Shown here in pieces: positions 50,467-60,995 of a DNA stretch of 64,000 nt; the stretch's first letter is position 1; each line of letters begins with the position of its first letter. The notes beneath the pieces were generated by a model. The model did not search any database and was not told the DNA's origin. It saw nothing but the letters and a program-made list of their open reading frames with translations. The position numbers and the translations under genes were made by a program. Source of the DNA: JAUVPB01 sp965223695 (lineage in GTDB: Bacteria; Actinomycetota; Thermoleophilia; Gaiellales; Gaiellaceae); NCBI GenBank assembly GCA_965223695.1, contig CBDCXJ010000044.1, positions 105,936-169,935 on the forward strand, written 5' to 3'.

Positions 50467-51255
50467 TCAGCGCGTGAACGAGCGTGCTGCCAGCTCGGCC
50501 AGCTCGCCGTCGATCCACCCGTAAGTGGTCGATTCGAGCGCGTCGGGCTCGATCCGCCAGACCTGGCAGCCTCGCACCTCGACGTGGCGCCCGGGTCGCG
50601 GCAGACCCAGACCTGCCGTCGTCGAGACGACGACGCCCTGGCCGGCTTCGGCGTAGAACTCCCCGGCCGTGGCTGTCGCGGTCTGGTGGACGTGGCCCGC
50701 GAGCACGAGGTCGACGCCAAGCCGGGCGAGCGACCGGAGCAACGAGGAGCGCCGGGCGAGCGGCCGCTTGCCCGTTCGCCAGGGCGCCGAGGCCAGGTGG
50801 TGATGCGTGACGACGACGCGGCATGCGTCGGGCCGCTCTGCGAAGCGACGTTCGAGCGTGTCGAGCTGGCGGCTCGAGACGAGCCCTTCCTGGTACAGCC
50901 AGGGGCGCGCGGAGGCGAGCCCGGCCACGATGAGCCCGTCCGACGCGTGCGTGGGCTCTGTCTCGCCCCAGACGGCGCGGAACGCGCTGTGCGTCTGTGT
51001 GAACCGTCGGGGCGGCAGCGCCGGCATGTCGTGGTTGCCGGGGACGGCGACGATCGGCAGATCGAAGCTACGCAGGATGCGAGCGGCCTCTTCGTGCTGC
51101 GCGACGCGGTTGCGATGGCTCAGGTCGCCGCTCGCGACGATCAGGCCCGGCCGGTGCTCTGCGATCACGCTCCGGAGGCCGGCGAGCGTCTCCTCGCCGA
51201 TCTCGGGCCCGCCCCCGATGTGGAGATCCGAGACGTGCAGCAGTAGGGCGCCCAC
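50467..51255 (-). CDS. Metallophosphoesterase (class III cNMP phosphodiesterase-like)
   Basis: A 262-residue calcineurin-like phosphoesterase with all five metal motifs: HVSDLHIGG (D-x-H), VASGDLSH (GD), VPGNHDMP (GNHD), VVTHHHL (H) and LAGHVHQT (GHxH). The size and spacing fit the CpdA/class III group, which hydrolyses cyclic nucleotides or other phosphodiesters in the cytoplasm. GTG 51255 is 8 nt after a TATAGT hexamer, so probably leaderless. The substrate is not predictable. Confidence 0.86.
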   Translation of the reverse strand: MGALLLHVSDLHIGGGPEIGEETLAGLRSVIAEHRPGLIVASGDLSHRNRVAQHEEAARILRSFDLPIVAVPGNHDMPALPPRRFTQTHSAFRAVWGETEPTHASDGLIVAGLASARPWLYQEGLVSSRQLDTLERRFAERPDACRVVVTHHHLASAPWRTGKRPLARRSSLLRSLARLGVDLVLAGHVHQTATATAGEFYAEAGQGVVVSTTAGLGLPRPGRHVEVRGCQVWRIEPDALESTTYGWIDGELAELAARSFTR

Positions 51256-51263
51256 CGGCAGCG

Positions 51264-51269
51264 ACTATA
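51264..51269 (-). promoter_or_regulatory. -10 hexamer TATAGT of the metallophosphoesterase gene
   Basis: Minus-strand TATAGT ends 8 nt before the GTG at 51255. Confidence 0.45.
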
Positions 51270-51322
51270 GATACCGACTTCCGTCCAAATGCAGGGGAGG
51301 AGGCTGGCGGCATGGCGCCAAC

Positions 51323-51328
51323 TAGAAT
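51323..51328 (+). promoter_or_regulatory. -10 hexamer TAGAAT of the small membrane protein gene
   Basis: TAGAAT ends 10 nt before the ATG at 51339. Confidence 0.4.
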
Positions 51329-51338
51329 CAGTACGACC

Positions 51339-51578
51339 ATGGCTGACGAGTCTGCAGAGATCTTCGACGACGTCTATCTAGGCCTGCATGCCGGCGCGGC
51401 AACTGCCAAGCAGCGGCGCGGCGAGCATCTCTCGGCCGAGGAGCGCGACGCGCTCGGGCGCTGGGATCGTTTATCGCGCATGCGCAAGACGATGGCGATC
51501 GCCGCCTTTGCCCTCGGCACCTTCGGGCTGGGCGTTGCCGTCGGCGGGCTCGTGTTCGGCCGCTGGCGTCGCGCGTAG
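51339..51578 (+). CDS. Small single-pass membrane protein, unknown function
   Basis: A 79-residue protein: an acidic and polar N-terminus (MADESAEIFDDVYLGLHAG), a charged middle with HLSAEERDALGRWDRLSRMRK, and one TM helix (about 52-74) rich in Gly and Ala, ending in RWRRA. No family is recognised. It stands alone, with TAGAAT 10 nt before the ATG, and converges on the broken hydrolase gene. The frame is also open to ATG 51312, but that start would include the -10. Confidence 0.6.
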   Translation: MADESAEIFDDVYLGLHAGAATAKQRRGEHLSAEERDALGRWDRLSRMRKTMAIAAFALGTFGLGVAVGGLVFGRWRRA

Positions 51579-51621
51579 CGGTCGCGACTAAGGCGGCACA
51601 GGCGGGGCGCGGGCGTCGTGC

Positions 51622-53335
51622 CTACGGCCGGAAGACCGGCAACGTGATCCGCGACGGGTGCTGCGCGTCGTGCAGGATCGACTGTGTCGCAAGCACCTCG
51701 GCCGACGCCGGCTCCTCGTAGAGTGGGCCGCCGGTGTTGAGGTTGCGGTCATACAGCGGGAAGTCGGCGCTCGACACCGTGACGCGCACGCGCTCGCCCG
51801 GCGCGATGCGCGCGCCGACCGGGCCCAGATCGATCGAGTACTCGTAGACGCGCCCGGGCTCGATCGGTGTCGGATCGGTCGGTGAATCGCGGAAGCGCGC
51901 GCACGATGCCCTCGGTCAGGTTCATCGAGGAGCCGGCCGTATCGACTCGACAGAGTCGCGCGCAGAAGTCGGTGTCGGTCGCCGACGAGCCCGCAAAGAG
52001 CGTCACGCTGACATCGCCGAGGAGCAGCAGTTCCTGGTCGAGCGGCTCCGAGCTGTAGACGAGGACGAGGCGCGACTCTTCGCGGCCGCTCTGATCGGCC
52101 GGGCCCATGGGTGAGAGCAGCTCGATACAGCAAGAGCGCCCGCCGGCGCTCATCGGCGGGTTGCTCGCCGCGTAGGTGAAAACGTCGGGTGGCTCGTTTC
52201 CGGGTGCATCCTGCGAGAGGGTTCCGTCGCCGAAGCTCGAGGTCGCCTGCCCGGCCGAGTGGAAGAACCAGTCGCTCGGCGTGGTTGCGCTCGGTGGCCA
52301 GGCGTCAGCGTCCTGCCAGCCGCCGCCCATCAGGTATGCGCTCACCGGCGCGTCGAAGACGCCGGTCGCCTCGCCCTTGAGCGTCTCGTTCCAGAAGCGC
52401 ACGTGCCACTCGTCGACTACGGCCGGGCCCGCGTCGCCATTTGCGCCCGCGCCGCCGAGCGGCTTCCACGGCATGTGATGCCAGGGCCCGATCACGAGTT
52501 TCTGTGGCGACTGCGCTGCGCGCGTCAGCTCGGTGAAATTGCGTACCGTCCCGCGGACAAACACGTCGTACCAGCCGCCGACATGCAGGCCGGGCTTGTC
52601 AATCTTCGCGTGGTCGACCTCGACCGTCTTCCAGTAGTCGTCGTAGGTCGAGTGAGCGAGCCAGTCGAAGTAGTAGGAGGCGTGGCCGCCACTCGCCAGC
52701 GGCGGGAACGCGTTCAGCGGCAGCGCCCAGTACCACTTGTAGGCATCCGCGAGCGCCGCGCCGAGCTGGGCAAGCGCCATATCGTCCTGCGCCCGCGCGG
52801 CCTCGTCGAGCGCGAGGTAGTTCGCCCACGATGCCCCGAACGCGAGCTCGAAGGCGCCCTGCGAGTAGAACCATTCCCGATACGGGCTGCCTGCCGTGAA
52901 CCCCGGCGCGATGGCATGGAGCGAGGCGGGCTGCTCCTGTGCGGCGAGGAGTTGGTTCAGCCCGGGGTACGAGAAGCCGTACGTCGCGACGCGTCCGTCG
53001 CAGCCTTCGAGCGTCGCTGCCCATTCGATCAGGCCCGCGACATCTTTCCCCTCGTTGAAGAACGGCTCGAAGCTACCTTCGCTCCTGAAGCGGCCGCGCA
53101 CGTCGTGCGTGACAACAATGTAGCCCTGGCGCGCGAACCAGGACGGGTGTGCGTAGCCGACGTTGGACTCGGCCACTCCCTTGTCGTAGGGCGTGCTCTG
53201 CACGAGTGCCGGAAGGTGCGTATCGGAGGCGGGGCGCTAGACGTCGGCGTAGCTCGTGACGCCGTCGTGAAGGGGGCAGGCAACGTCGCGCTCGACCATC
53301 AGCTCTGGCGTTCCCGGTAGCACCTCTGTCGACAC
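51622..53335 (-). pseudogene. CocE/NonD-type alpha/beta hydrolase, broken by a nonsense codon and a frameshift
   Basis: Full-length product would be about 570 residues. GTG 53335 has a strong AAGGAGG just upstream and starts a normal N-terminus (ERDVACPLHDGVTSYADV), but codon 33 is TAG (53237-53239), where the family has Tyr in DVYRP. Reading continues in frame with QSTPYDKG, GYIVVTHDVRGRFRSEG and YGFSYPG with the nucleophile Ser, HVGGWYDVF (Asp) and IGPWHHMPW (His). After NLTEGIVRA, near 51894-51904, a two-base loss or one-base gain in a GCGCGC run shifts the frame; the shifted frame gives the expected PGRVYEYSIDLGPVGARIAPGERVRVTVSS ending in TAG at 51622. Two independent lesions indicate a pseudogene. 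The family hydrolyses esters or X-Pro dipeptides. Confidence 0.82.
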
Positions 53336-53402
53336 CGCTCCTCCTTCGTCGCCTGACGGCGGGACGCTATACGAGTGAGGCGCGCGTAGGCCTGCGCCGG
53401 GC

Positions 53403-54389
53403 CTACAGCTGCCAGACGCTCTCGCCGCCGACGATGGTCTCGAGCGGAGCGAGCTCGCCGTCGAGGATCGCGAGGTCGGCGCGGAACCCGGCGGCGACGC
53501 GTCCGCGGTCGTCGAGGCCGAGCAGGCGGGCGGGGGTGAGGCTCGTCATGGTCGCGGCATCGACGAGACCGTAGGCCGCGAGCCGCTGCAGCAGCGCGGC
53601 GCCGAGCCGGTCACCGCCGAGCAGCTTGCCGTCCTCGGGGCGCTCGTGTGGCGGGGGAACGAGGTCGCTGGTCGCCGCGATCCTCGAGGGGCCCGCGAGC
53701 GCCACCGTGAGCTGCTCAGTGATGGGGTGGAGGTGCCGGCCGTCGGCGATCACGCCGAGCGTGACCCGTTCGTCGGCGAGCAGCGTGCCCGCCGCGCCAG
53801 GCACGCGCGCGGTGAAGCCGCTCATCGCGTTCCACAGATGGGTGGCGAAGCGTGCCCCGACCTCGACGGCGGCCTTCGTCGTGTAGTAGTTGGCCTTCGT
53901 GTGGCCGACGCCGGCGATGGCGCCCGCCTCGGCGATGGCACGGATCGCGTCGAGGCCGCCCTCGAGCTCGGGAGCGACGGTGACGAGACGCGTGTTGCCG
54001 CTTGCCAGCCAGCCGGCGAGTCGATCGAGGTCGACCGGCTGAATGTGCTCGGCCGGCTGTGCGCCGGCGGCGTCCGGGTTGAGGAACGGCCCCTCGAGGT
54101 GCACGCCGACACAGCTCCCTTCCACGGGATGGAAGTCGAGGAAGGTCGAGACCTCGTCGGCCGGGCGTGTTCCGCACGTGGCGAGGAAGCTGGTGACGCC
54201 GTAGGCGGCGGTCTCGGCCCAGTCGTAGACGTGCAGGTCGACGAACCCCGGGAAGATGTAGGGCGCGTCGGCGGCGAACTCGGCCGGCTCGACGCCGACG
54301 ATCTGGCCGTCCTCGAGCTCGACGCGGGCGCTTTGCTCCCCGTCGATGGGGTCGACGACACGTCCGTCGAGGGTGCGCGTGGCGGTCAT
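53403..54389 (-). CDS. N-acetylglucosamine-6-phosphate deacetylase-like amidohydrolase
   Basis: A 328-residue amidohydrolase, about 50 residues shorter than typical NagA. Family motifs are present: IFPGFVDLHVYD, GVHLEGPFLNPDAAGAQ (metal Glu), GVGHTKANY and THLWNAM (metal His pair), IADGRHLHP, and ATSDLVPPP with the catalytic Asp. NagA removes acetate from GlcNAc-6-P during amino-sugar and cell-wall recycling. The TDA of classical NagA reads TSD, so the substrate could differ. ATG 54389 is divergent from uvrA across a 147-base gap holding two palindromes. No nagB is nearby. Confidence 0.78.
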   Translation of the reverse strand: MTATRTLDGRVVDPIDGEQSARVELEDGQIVGVEPAEFAADAPYIFPGFVDLHVYDWAETAAYGVTSFLATCGTRPADEVSTFLDFHPVEGSCVGVHLEGPFLNPDAAGAQPAEHIQPVDLDRLAGWLASGNTRLVTVAPELEGGLDAIRAIAEAGAIAGVGHTKANYYTTKAAVEVGARFATHLWNAMSGFTARVPGAAGTLLADERVTLGVIADGRHLHPITEQLTVALAGPSRIAATSDLVPPPHERPEDGKLLGGDRLGAALLQRLAAYGLVDAATMTSLTPARLLGLDDRGRVAAGFRADLAILDGELAPLETIVGGESVWQL

Positions 54390-54465
54390 CTGTGCATTCT
54401 GGCAACCGGCCCGGTGGCCCTGGGGACGAGCCGCCGCCGGCGGGCTGGGAGTTGTCCTCGAGGTG

Positions 54466-54487
54466 GGTGACTGACTGGTCAGTCACC
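54466..54487. promoter_or_regulatory. 22-bp palindrome, possible TetR-type operator
   Basis: GGTGACTGAC (54466-54475), spacer TG, GTCAGTCACC (54478-54487): perfect 10-bp arms. The core ACTGAC-TG-GTCAGT looks like operators of TetR-family repressors. It sits about 77 bases before the NagA-like start and 50 bases before uvrA. No TetR gene is in the window, so the regulator is unknown. Confidence 0.5.
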
Positions 54488-54494
54488 GCCCCGT

Positions 54495-54510
54495 ACGAAC
54501 ACGTGTTCGT
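54495..54510. promoter_or_regulatory. LexA (SOS) box upstream of uvrA
   Basis: A perfect palindrome ACGAACAC/GTGTTCGT containing CGAAC-ACGT-GTTCG, an exact match to the LexA box used by actinobacteria and Bacillus. It ends 13 bases before the TACACT -10 and overlaps the -35 position, well placed to repress uvrA until DNA damage. Confidence 0.8.
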
Positions 54511-54523
54511 CAGGCCAGCTCAC

Positions 54524-54529
54524 TACACT
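54524..54529 (+). promoter_or_regulatory. -10 hexamer TACACT of uvrA
   Basis: TACACT ends 7 nt before the ATG of uvrA, without a Shine-Dalgarno. Confidence 0.5.
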
Positions 54530-54536
54530 GGGGCGG

Positions 54537-57394
<2,858 letters not shown>

Positions 57395-57395
<1 letters not shown>

Positions 57396-58156
57396 TGGCC
57401 GCCAGCAACGAACCCGTCGGCACGGTCGAGCGACGCCGAGCGCCCCGCCGGATCGCCGAGAACGCGCCGACCCGCACGCGTGGGCGCGTGGCGCCCGAGC
57501 CCGAGCCGCTCAGCCCCGAAGAGGAGCGGCGGCTCCACCGCGAGTGGTGGCTGCGCGTGCCGCTGACGATCATGGCGCCGCGGGCGGTCTTCACGGCGCT
57601 TCGCGACGAGAGCGAGCACTCGCTCTCTGCGCGCCAGGAACCTGTGCTTCTGCTCGTACTGCTCGCCGGCGTCGCCGCCGTGCTCCAGACCAGCGCCGCT
57701 GGCAGCCTGCTCGACAACCCCGAGATCGACGGCGCGCTCATCTTCGTCTGGGCCGTGATTGGCGGGCTGATCTACGGCACCGTCAGCTACTGGCTCGGCG
57801 GGCTCGCGATCTACCTCGGCGCGAGGGGCGCGTCGAAGAAGCGCGCCGCGAAGCCGAGCTACCAGCGGGCGCGTCACGTCGTTGCGTTCGCGGCCGCGCC
57901 GATCGTGCTGTCACTGGTGCTCTGGCCCATCCAGCTGGCGATCTATGGCTCGGAGCCCTTCAGGAGCCGTGGCTCGGAGTCGGGCGGCGAGCAGGTGTTC
58001 GCCGCCCTCGGGATCGTCTTTGCCGTCTGGGCGGCGGCGCTGCTGTTCTACGGGATCCGCACGACCTACGGCTGGACCTGGGTGCGCGCGGTCGGCACTG
58101 TCCTGCTCGGCTTGCTGGCGCTCCTCTGCGTCGCCGCCGTTTTCGTCTTCGTTTGA
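57395..58156 (+). CDS. Yip1-domain membrane protein
   Basis: A 253-residue protein with a charged N-terminal region of about 50 residues (Arg/Glu/Pro rich) and about five TM helices (roughly 85-110, 115-140, 165-185, 205-225, 232-253). The layout and the PRAVFTALRDE segment before the first helix fit the bacterial Yip1 group, whose role is unknown. ATG 57395 shares one base with the uvrA stop (TGATG), so it may be induced together with uvrA. A 7-bp hairpin follows. Confidence 0.68.
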
Positions 58157-58179
58157 GAGCGCCCGCTTATGAGCGCTGC

Positions 58180-58201
58180 CCGACGTTGCACGCTACGTCG
58201 G
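58180..58201. terminator. Hairpin between convergent Yip1-like and isochorismatase-like genes
   Basis: CCGACGT (58180-58186), loop TGCACGCT, ACGTCGG (58195-58201). It lies in the 74-base gap between two convergent genes, so may terminate both. Confidence 0.45.
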
Positions 58202-58230
58202 TCCGCCGCGCGCCACTGCGGCCTCAGGCC

Positions 58231-58848
58231 TTACGCCTTCGCGGCGGCGTGCCCCTCGAGTGCGCTCTCGATATCGGCGACAGAGACGACCTGGCCGAAG
58301 CCGTAGCGGAAGTCCTCGAGCGCGCCTTCGTGCAGCTCCGGTGTGACGGCGGCAGTGCCGTCCTCCGGCACGATCGGGCGGATGTCGCGGAAGAACGCGT
58401 CGCGGACGGTGCTTTCGACACAGATGTTCGTCGTCACGCCGCAGACGATTAGCGAGTCGACACCTTGCGCGCGCAGCTGCTCCTCGAGGTCGGTGTCGTA
58501 GAAGGCCGAATAGCGCGTCTTGTCGAGCACGACCTCGCCCTCGGCCGGCTCCAGCTCGTCGACGACGGCCGCATCCCAGGAGTCCCGAATCAGACCGCCC
58601 GTGCCCTTGATCGCACCGAACATCTCCATCAGAAGGCCGCCGTCCGAGTAATCCTCGTTGAGCGAGTAGCGGGTGAAGTAGATCGGGAGCTCGGCCTTGC
58701 GACAGGCGGTGAGCAGACGGCTGATCGGCCCGATCACCTCGGCGCTCGGCTCATAGGCAAGGCCGATCTGCGCCATGAAGCCCTTCCCGTCGCAGAAGCC
58801 GTTCTGCATGTCGATGACGATCAGGGCGGGACGCTCTCCGAGGTTCAT
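58231..58848 (-). CDS. Isochorismatase-like cysteine hydrolase
   Basis: A 205-residue hydrolase with the Asp-Lys-Cys triad: LIVIDMQNGF (Asp), LDKTRYSAFYDT (Lys) and VCGVTTNICVEST (catalytic Cys). Members include nicotinamidases, N-carbamoylsarcosine amidases, biuret and ureidoacrylate hydrolases; the ICVESTVRDAFFRDI stretch fits the amidase group. GGAGGAACG directly before ATG 58848 is one of the few good Shine-Dalgarnos in the window, consistent with translation from a longer mRNA starting at panC. The substrate is unknown. Confidence 0.85.
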   Translation of the reverse strand: MNLGERPALIVIDMQNGFCDGKGFMAQIGLAYEPSAEVIGPISRLLTACRKAELPIYFTRYSLNEDYSDGGLLMEMFGAIKGTGGLIRDSWDAAVVDELEPAEGEVVLDKTRYSAFYDTDLEEQLRAQGVDSLIVCGVTTNICVESTVRDAFFRDIRPIVPEDGTAAVTPELHEGALEDFRYGFGQVVSVADIESALEGHAAAKA

Positions 58849-58884
58849 CGTTCCTCCAATGCTCGACGTTGGGGACTGGGAAGA

Positions 58885-59784
58885 CTAGCGCCGCGTCGCC
58901 CGGGGCCTCTGCTCTGAGGCCTCGAACCGGGCGAGCTCGTCATCGGGCATCGTGTACTCGTGCTCGGGCGCCGGGTAGGCGCCGCTCTTCACGTCGGCGG
59001 TGAAGGTCGCGAGCGCGCGGCGCGTGTCGTCGCCGACCGCCGCGTACTGGCGAACGAAGCGCGGGCGCATGCCCTCGGTGAGGCCGAGGATGTCGTGGTA
59101 GACGAGCACCTGCCCGTCGCAGTCAGCGCCGGCGCCAATGCCGATCGTCGGGATCGAAAGCGCGTTCGTGATCCGGGCCGCGACAATGGGCGGGATCGCC
59201 TCGAGCACGATCAGCGACGCGCCCGCGGCTTCAAGCTCGTGCGCGTCTCTGACGGCCTGCAGCGCTTTCTCGGCCGAGCGTGCCTGGGCCTTGTAGCCGC
59301 CGAGGAGCGTCGCCGACTGGGGCGTCAGCCCGAGGTGTCCGCAGACCGAAATTCCGGCATCGACGATCGCACGAACGCGCGAGACCGTGGAGCCGGCGCC
59401 CTCGAGCTTGACCATGTCGACACCGGCCTCCTTGGCCATGCGGATCGAGGCGCGAACGGCGTCCTCGTCCGAGACCTGGTACGAGCCAAAGGGCAGGTCG
59501 GCGATGACGAGCGCGCGCTGCGCGCCGCGAACTGTGGCGGCGGCGAGCGTGAGCATCTCGTCGAGCGTGATTGGAACCGTCGAATCGTGCCCGAGCACGG
59601 TCATCGCGGCCGAGTCGCCAACGAGGATCGTGTCGACCCCGGCCTCGTCGGCAAGCCGACCGCTCGGGTAGTCGTAGGCGGTGACCATCACGATCTTCTC
59701 GCCCTCGTCCTTCATCCGAGCGAGATCGCGGAGGCCCACCTTTGGCGAGCGCTGGGGAGTGCTTTCGCTGGGAGTCGTGCTCAT
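58885..59784 (-). CDS. panB: 3-methyl-2-oxobutanoate hydroxymethyltransferase
   Basis: A 299-residue TIM-barrel enzyme that makes ketopantoate, the first step to pantothenate. Motifs: VMVTAYDYPSGRLADEAG, ILVGDSAAMTVLGH (metal Asp), FGSYQVS, VKLEGAG, GHLGLTPQS and IGIGAGADCDGQVLV. It lies directly after panC with an ATGA-type overlap, and shares CoA supply with coaBC and coaE elsewhere in the window. The N-terminal 20 residues are less conserved. Confidence 0.94.
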   Translation of the reverse strand: MSTTPSESTPQRSPKVGLRDLARMKDEGEKIVMVTAYDYPSGRLADEAGVDTILVGDSAAMTVLGHDSTVPITLDEMLTLAAATVRGAQRALVIADLPFGSYQVSDEDAVRASIRMAKEAGVDMVKLEGAGSTVSRVRAIVDAGISVCGHLGLTPQSATLLGGYKAQARSAEKALQAVRDAHELEAAGASLIVLEAIPPIVAARITNALSIPTIGIGAGADCDGQVLVYHDILGLTEGMRPRFVRQYAAVGDDTRRALATFTADVKSGAYPAPEHEYTMPDDELARFEASEQRPRATRR

Positions 59785-60644
59785 CGCGGTTCCTCCAGGA
59801 TCATGTTGTCGATCAGACGGATCTCTCCGAGCCTGATCGCGGCGCAGAGGAGTCGGTGGCCATGGGCGGTCATCGTCTCGACGTACTCGGTCTCGATCTC
59901 GGGGTCGCTCGCCAGGACGGCTTTCGCCGCGTGCGTTGCGTCCTCGGCCGCGGCGTTCGCCTCGACGCCAGCCGTCAGTGCACGGGGGAGCAGTGCCGCG
60001 CGCTCGCGCTCCTCGGCGCTCAGTCGCGCGTTGCGTGAGCTGAGAGCGAGCCCGTCCTCGTCGCGCACGGTCTCACCTAGCCGGAGCTCGAGGGGAAGGT
60101 TGAGGTCGCGGATCATCTGCGCGATCACGGCGCTCTGCTGCGCGTCTTTCCAGCCGAAGTAGACGCTGTCCGGCGCGACGAGGTTGAAGAGCTTGAGACA
60201 CACGGTCGCGACGCCCCGGAAGTGGCCGGGGCGGGCCGCACCCTCCATGCCCTGGGTGGTCTCGGTGAGCTCGACCCAGGTCTCGAAGCCCTCCGGGTAC
60301 ATGTCCGGGGCGGCCGGGGCGAAGATGACGTCGGCGCCAGCGCTCTCGGCCAGCTCGGCATCGGCCTCGAGGTCGCGCGGGTAGGCGTCGATATCGCGGG
60401 TCTCGCCGAACTGCGTCGGGTTGACGAACACGCTGACGACGACCTCGGGGCATTCGGCGTCGGCCATCCTGATCAGCGAGAGGTGCCCCTTGTGGAGCGA
60501 CCCCATCGTGGGGACGAGGCCTACCTCTGGGCCGGTGCGTTCGCGGTCGAGGGCATCAGCGAGCTCGGGAGCCGTCGAGACGACCCTCATGGGGTGGGGG
60601 TGTTCGGTCGGGACATCGCTCCAGTTCCGTCGGATACCGGGCAC
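59781..60644 (-). CDS. panC: Pantothenate synthetase
   Basis: An ATP-dependent ligase joining pantoate and beta-alanine. Motifs: VPTMGSLHKGHLSL (ATP site, HxGH-like), VVSVFVNPTQFGETRD, AARPGHFRGVATVCLKLFN, VYFGWKDAQQSAVI and SSRNARLS. GTG 60644 lies 5 nt after TACACT (60650-60655, minus strand) and would give a leaderless 287-residue protein; homology proper begins at ATG 60590 (269 residues), which lacks a Shine-Dalgarno, so the start is uncertain. It is followed by panB and the isochorismatase-like gene on the same strand. Confidence 0.93.
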   Translation of the reverse strand: MPGIRRNWSDVPTEHPHPMRVVSTAPELADALDRERTGPEVGLVPTMGSLHKGHLSLIRMADAECPEVVVSVFVNPTQFGETRDIDAYPRDLEADAELAESAGADVIFAPAAPDMYPEGFETWVELTETTQGMEGAARPGHFRGVATVCLKLFNLVAPDSVYFGWKDAQQSAVIAQMIRDLNLPLELRLGETVRDEDGLALSSRNARLSAEERERAALLPRALTAGVEANAAAEDATHAAKAVLASDPEIETEYVETMTAHGHRLLCAAIRLGEIRLIDNMILEEPR

Positions 60645-60649
60645 TGCGA

Positions 60650-60655
60650 AGTGTA
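60650..60655 (-). promoter_or_regulatory. -10 hexamer TACACT of panC
   Basis: Minus-strand TACACT ends 5 nt before GTG 60644. Confidence 0.4.
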
Positions 60656-60760
60656 GTTGGTTGCGGTCTCGCTATCGCCGCTTCGCGGAGGCCTGCGCCG
60701 CGTGCTCCACGTCGAGCTTGCGCGTATCACCTACGGCTCGCGCACATCCGCGCGGCGTCA

Positions 60761-60766
60761 TAGACT
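60761..60766 (+). promoter_or_regulatory. -10 hexamer TAGACT of the FmdB-like gene
   Basis: TAGACT ends 7 nt before the GTG at 60774, with no Shine-Dalgarno. Confidence 0.45.
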
Positions 60767-60773
60767 GCAGCCC

Positions 60774-60995
60774 GTGCCCATCTACGAGTTCGTCTGCATG
60801 ACCTGTGAGTCCCACTTCGAGGAGCTGGTCGGCATCGAGGCGCCTGATCCGCCGTGCCCGGACTGCGGAGCGACGAGGGTCGCGCGCCAGCTTTCGGTGT
60901 TCGCGGCACACGGCGCAACGGTCGAGGCCGGGCCGGCACTCGGGGCAGGCGGCGGCGGTGGCGGCTGCTGCGGCGGAGGCTGTGGCTGCGGCTAA
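60774..60995 (+). CDS. FmdB-family zinc ribbon protein
   Basis: A 73-residue protein with the FmdB zinc ribbon: MPIYEFVCMTCESHFEELV (first Cys pair) and CPDCGATRVARQLSVFAAHG (second Cys pair). The C-terminus is a run of Gly and Cys (GGGGGGCCGGGCGCG), common in this family and possibly another metal site. The family was named for a regulator of formamide/acetamide genes in Methylophilus; its general role is unclear. GTG 60774 follows TAGACT by 7 nt. It overlaps the glycosylase gene by 14 bases. Confidence 0.85.
   Translation: MPIYEFVCMTCESHFEELVGIEAPDPPCPDCGATRVARQLSVFAAHGATVEAGPALGAGGGGGGCCGGGCGCG

Noticed and set aside
53237..53239. TAG as a recoded or readthrough codon in the CocE-type gene
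   Set aside because: No pyrrolysine-type context, and a separate frameshift downstream makes gene decay the simpler explanation.
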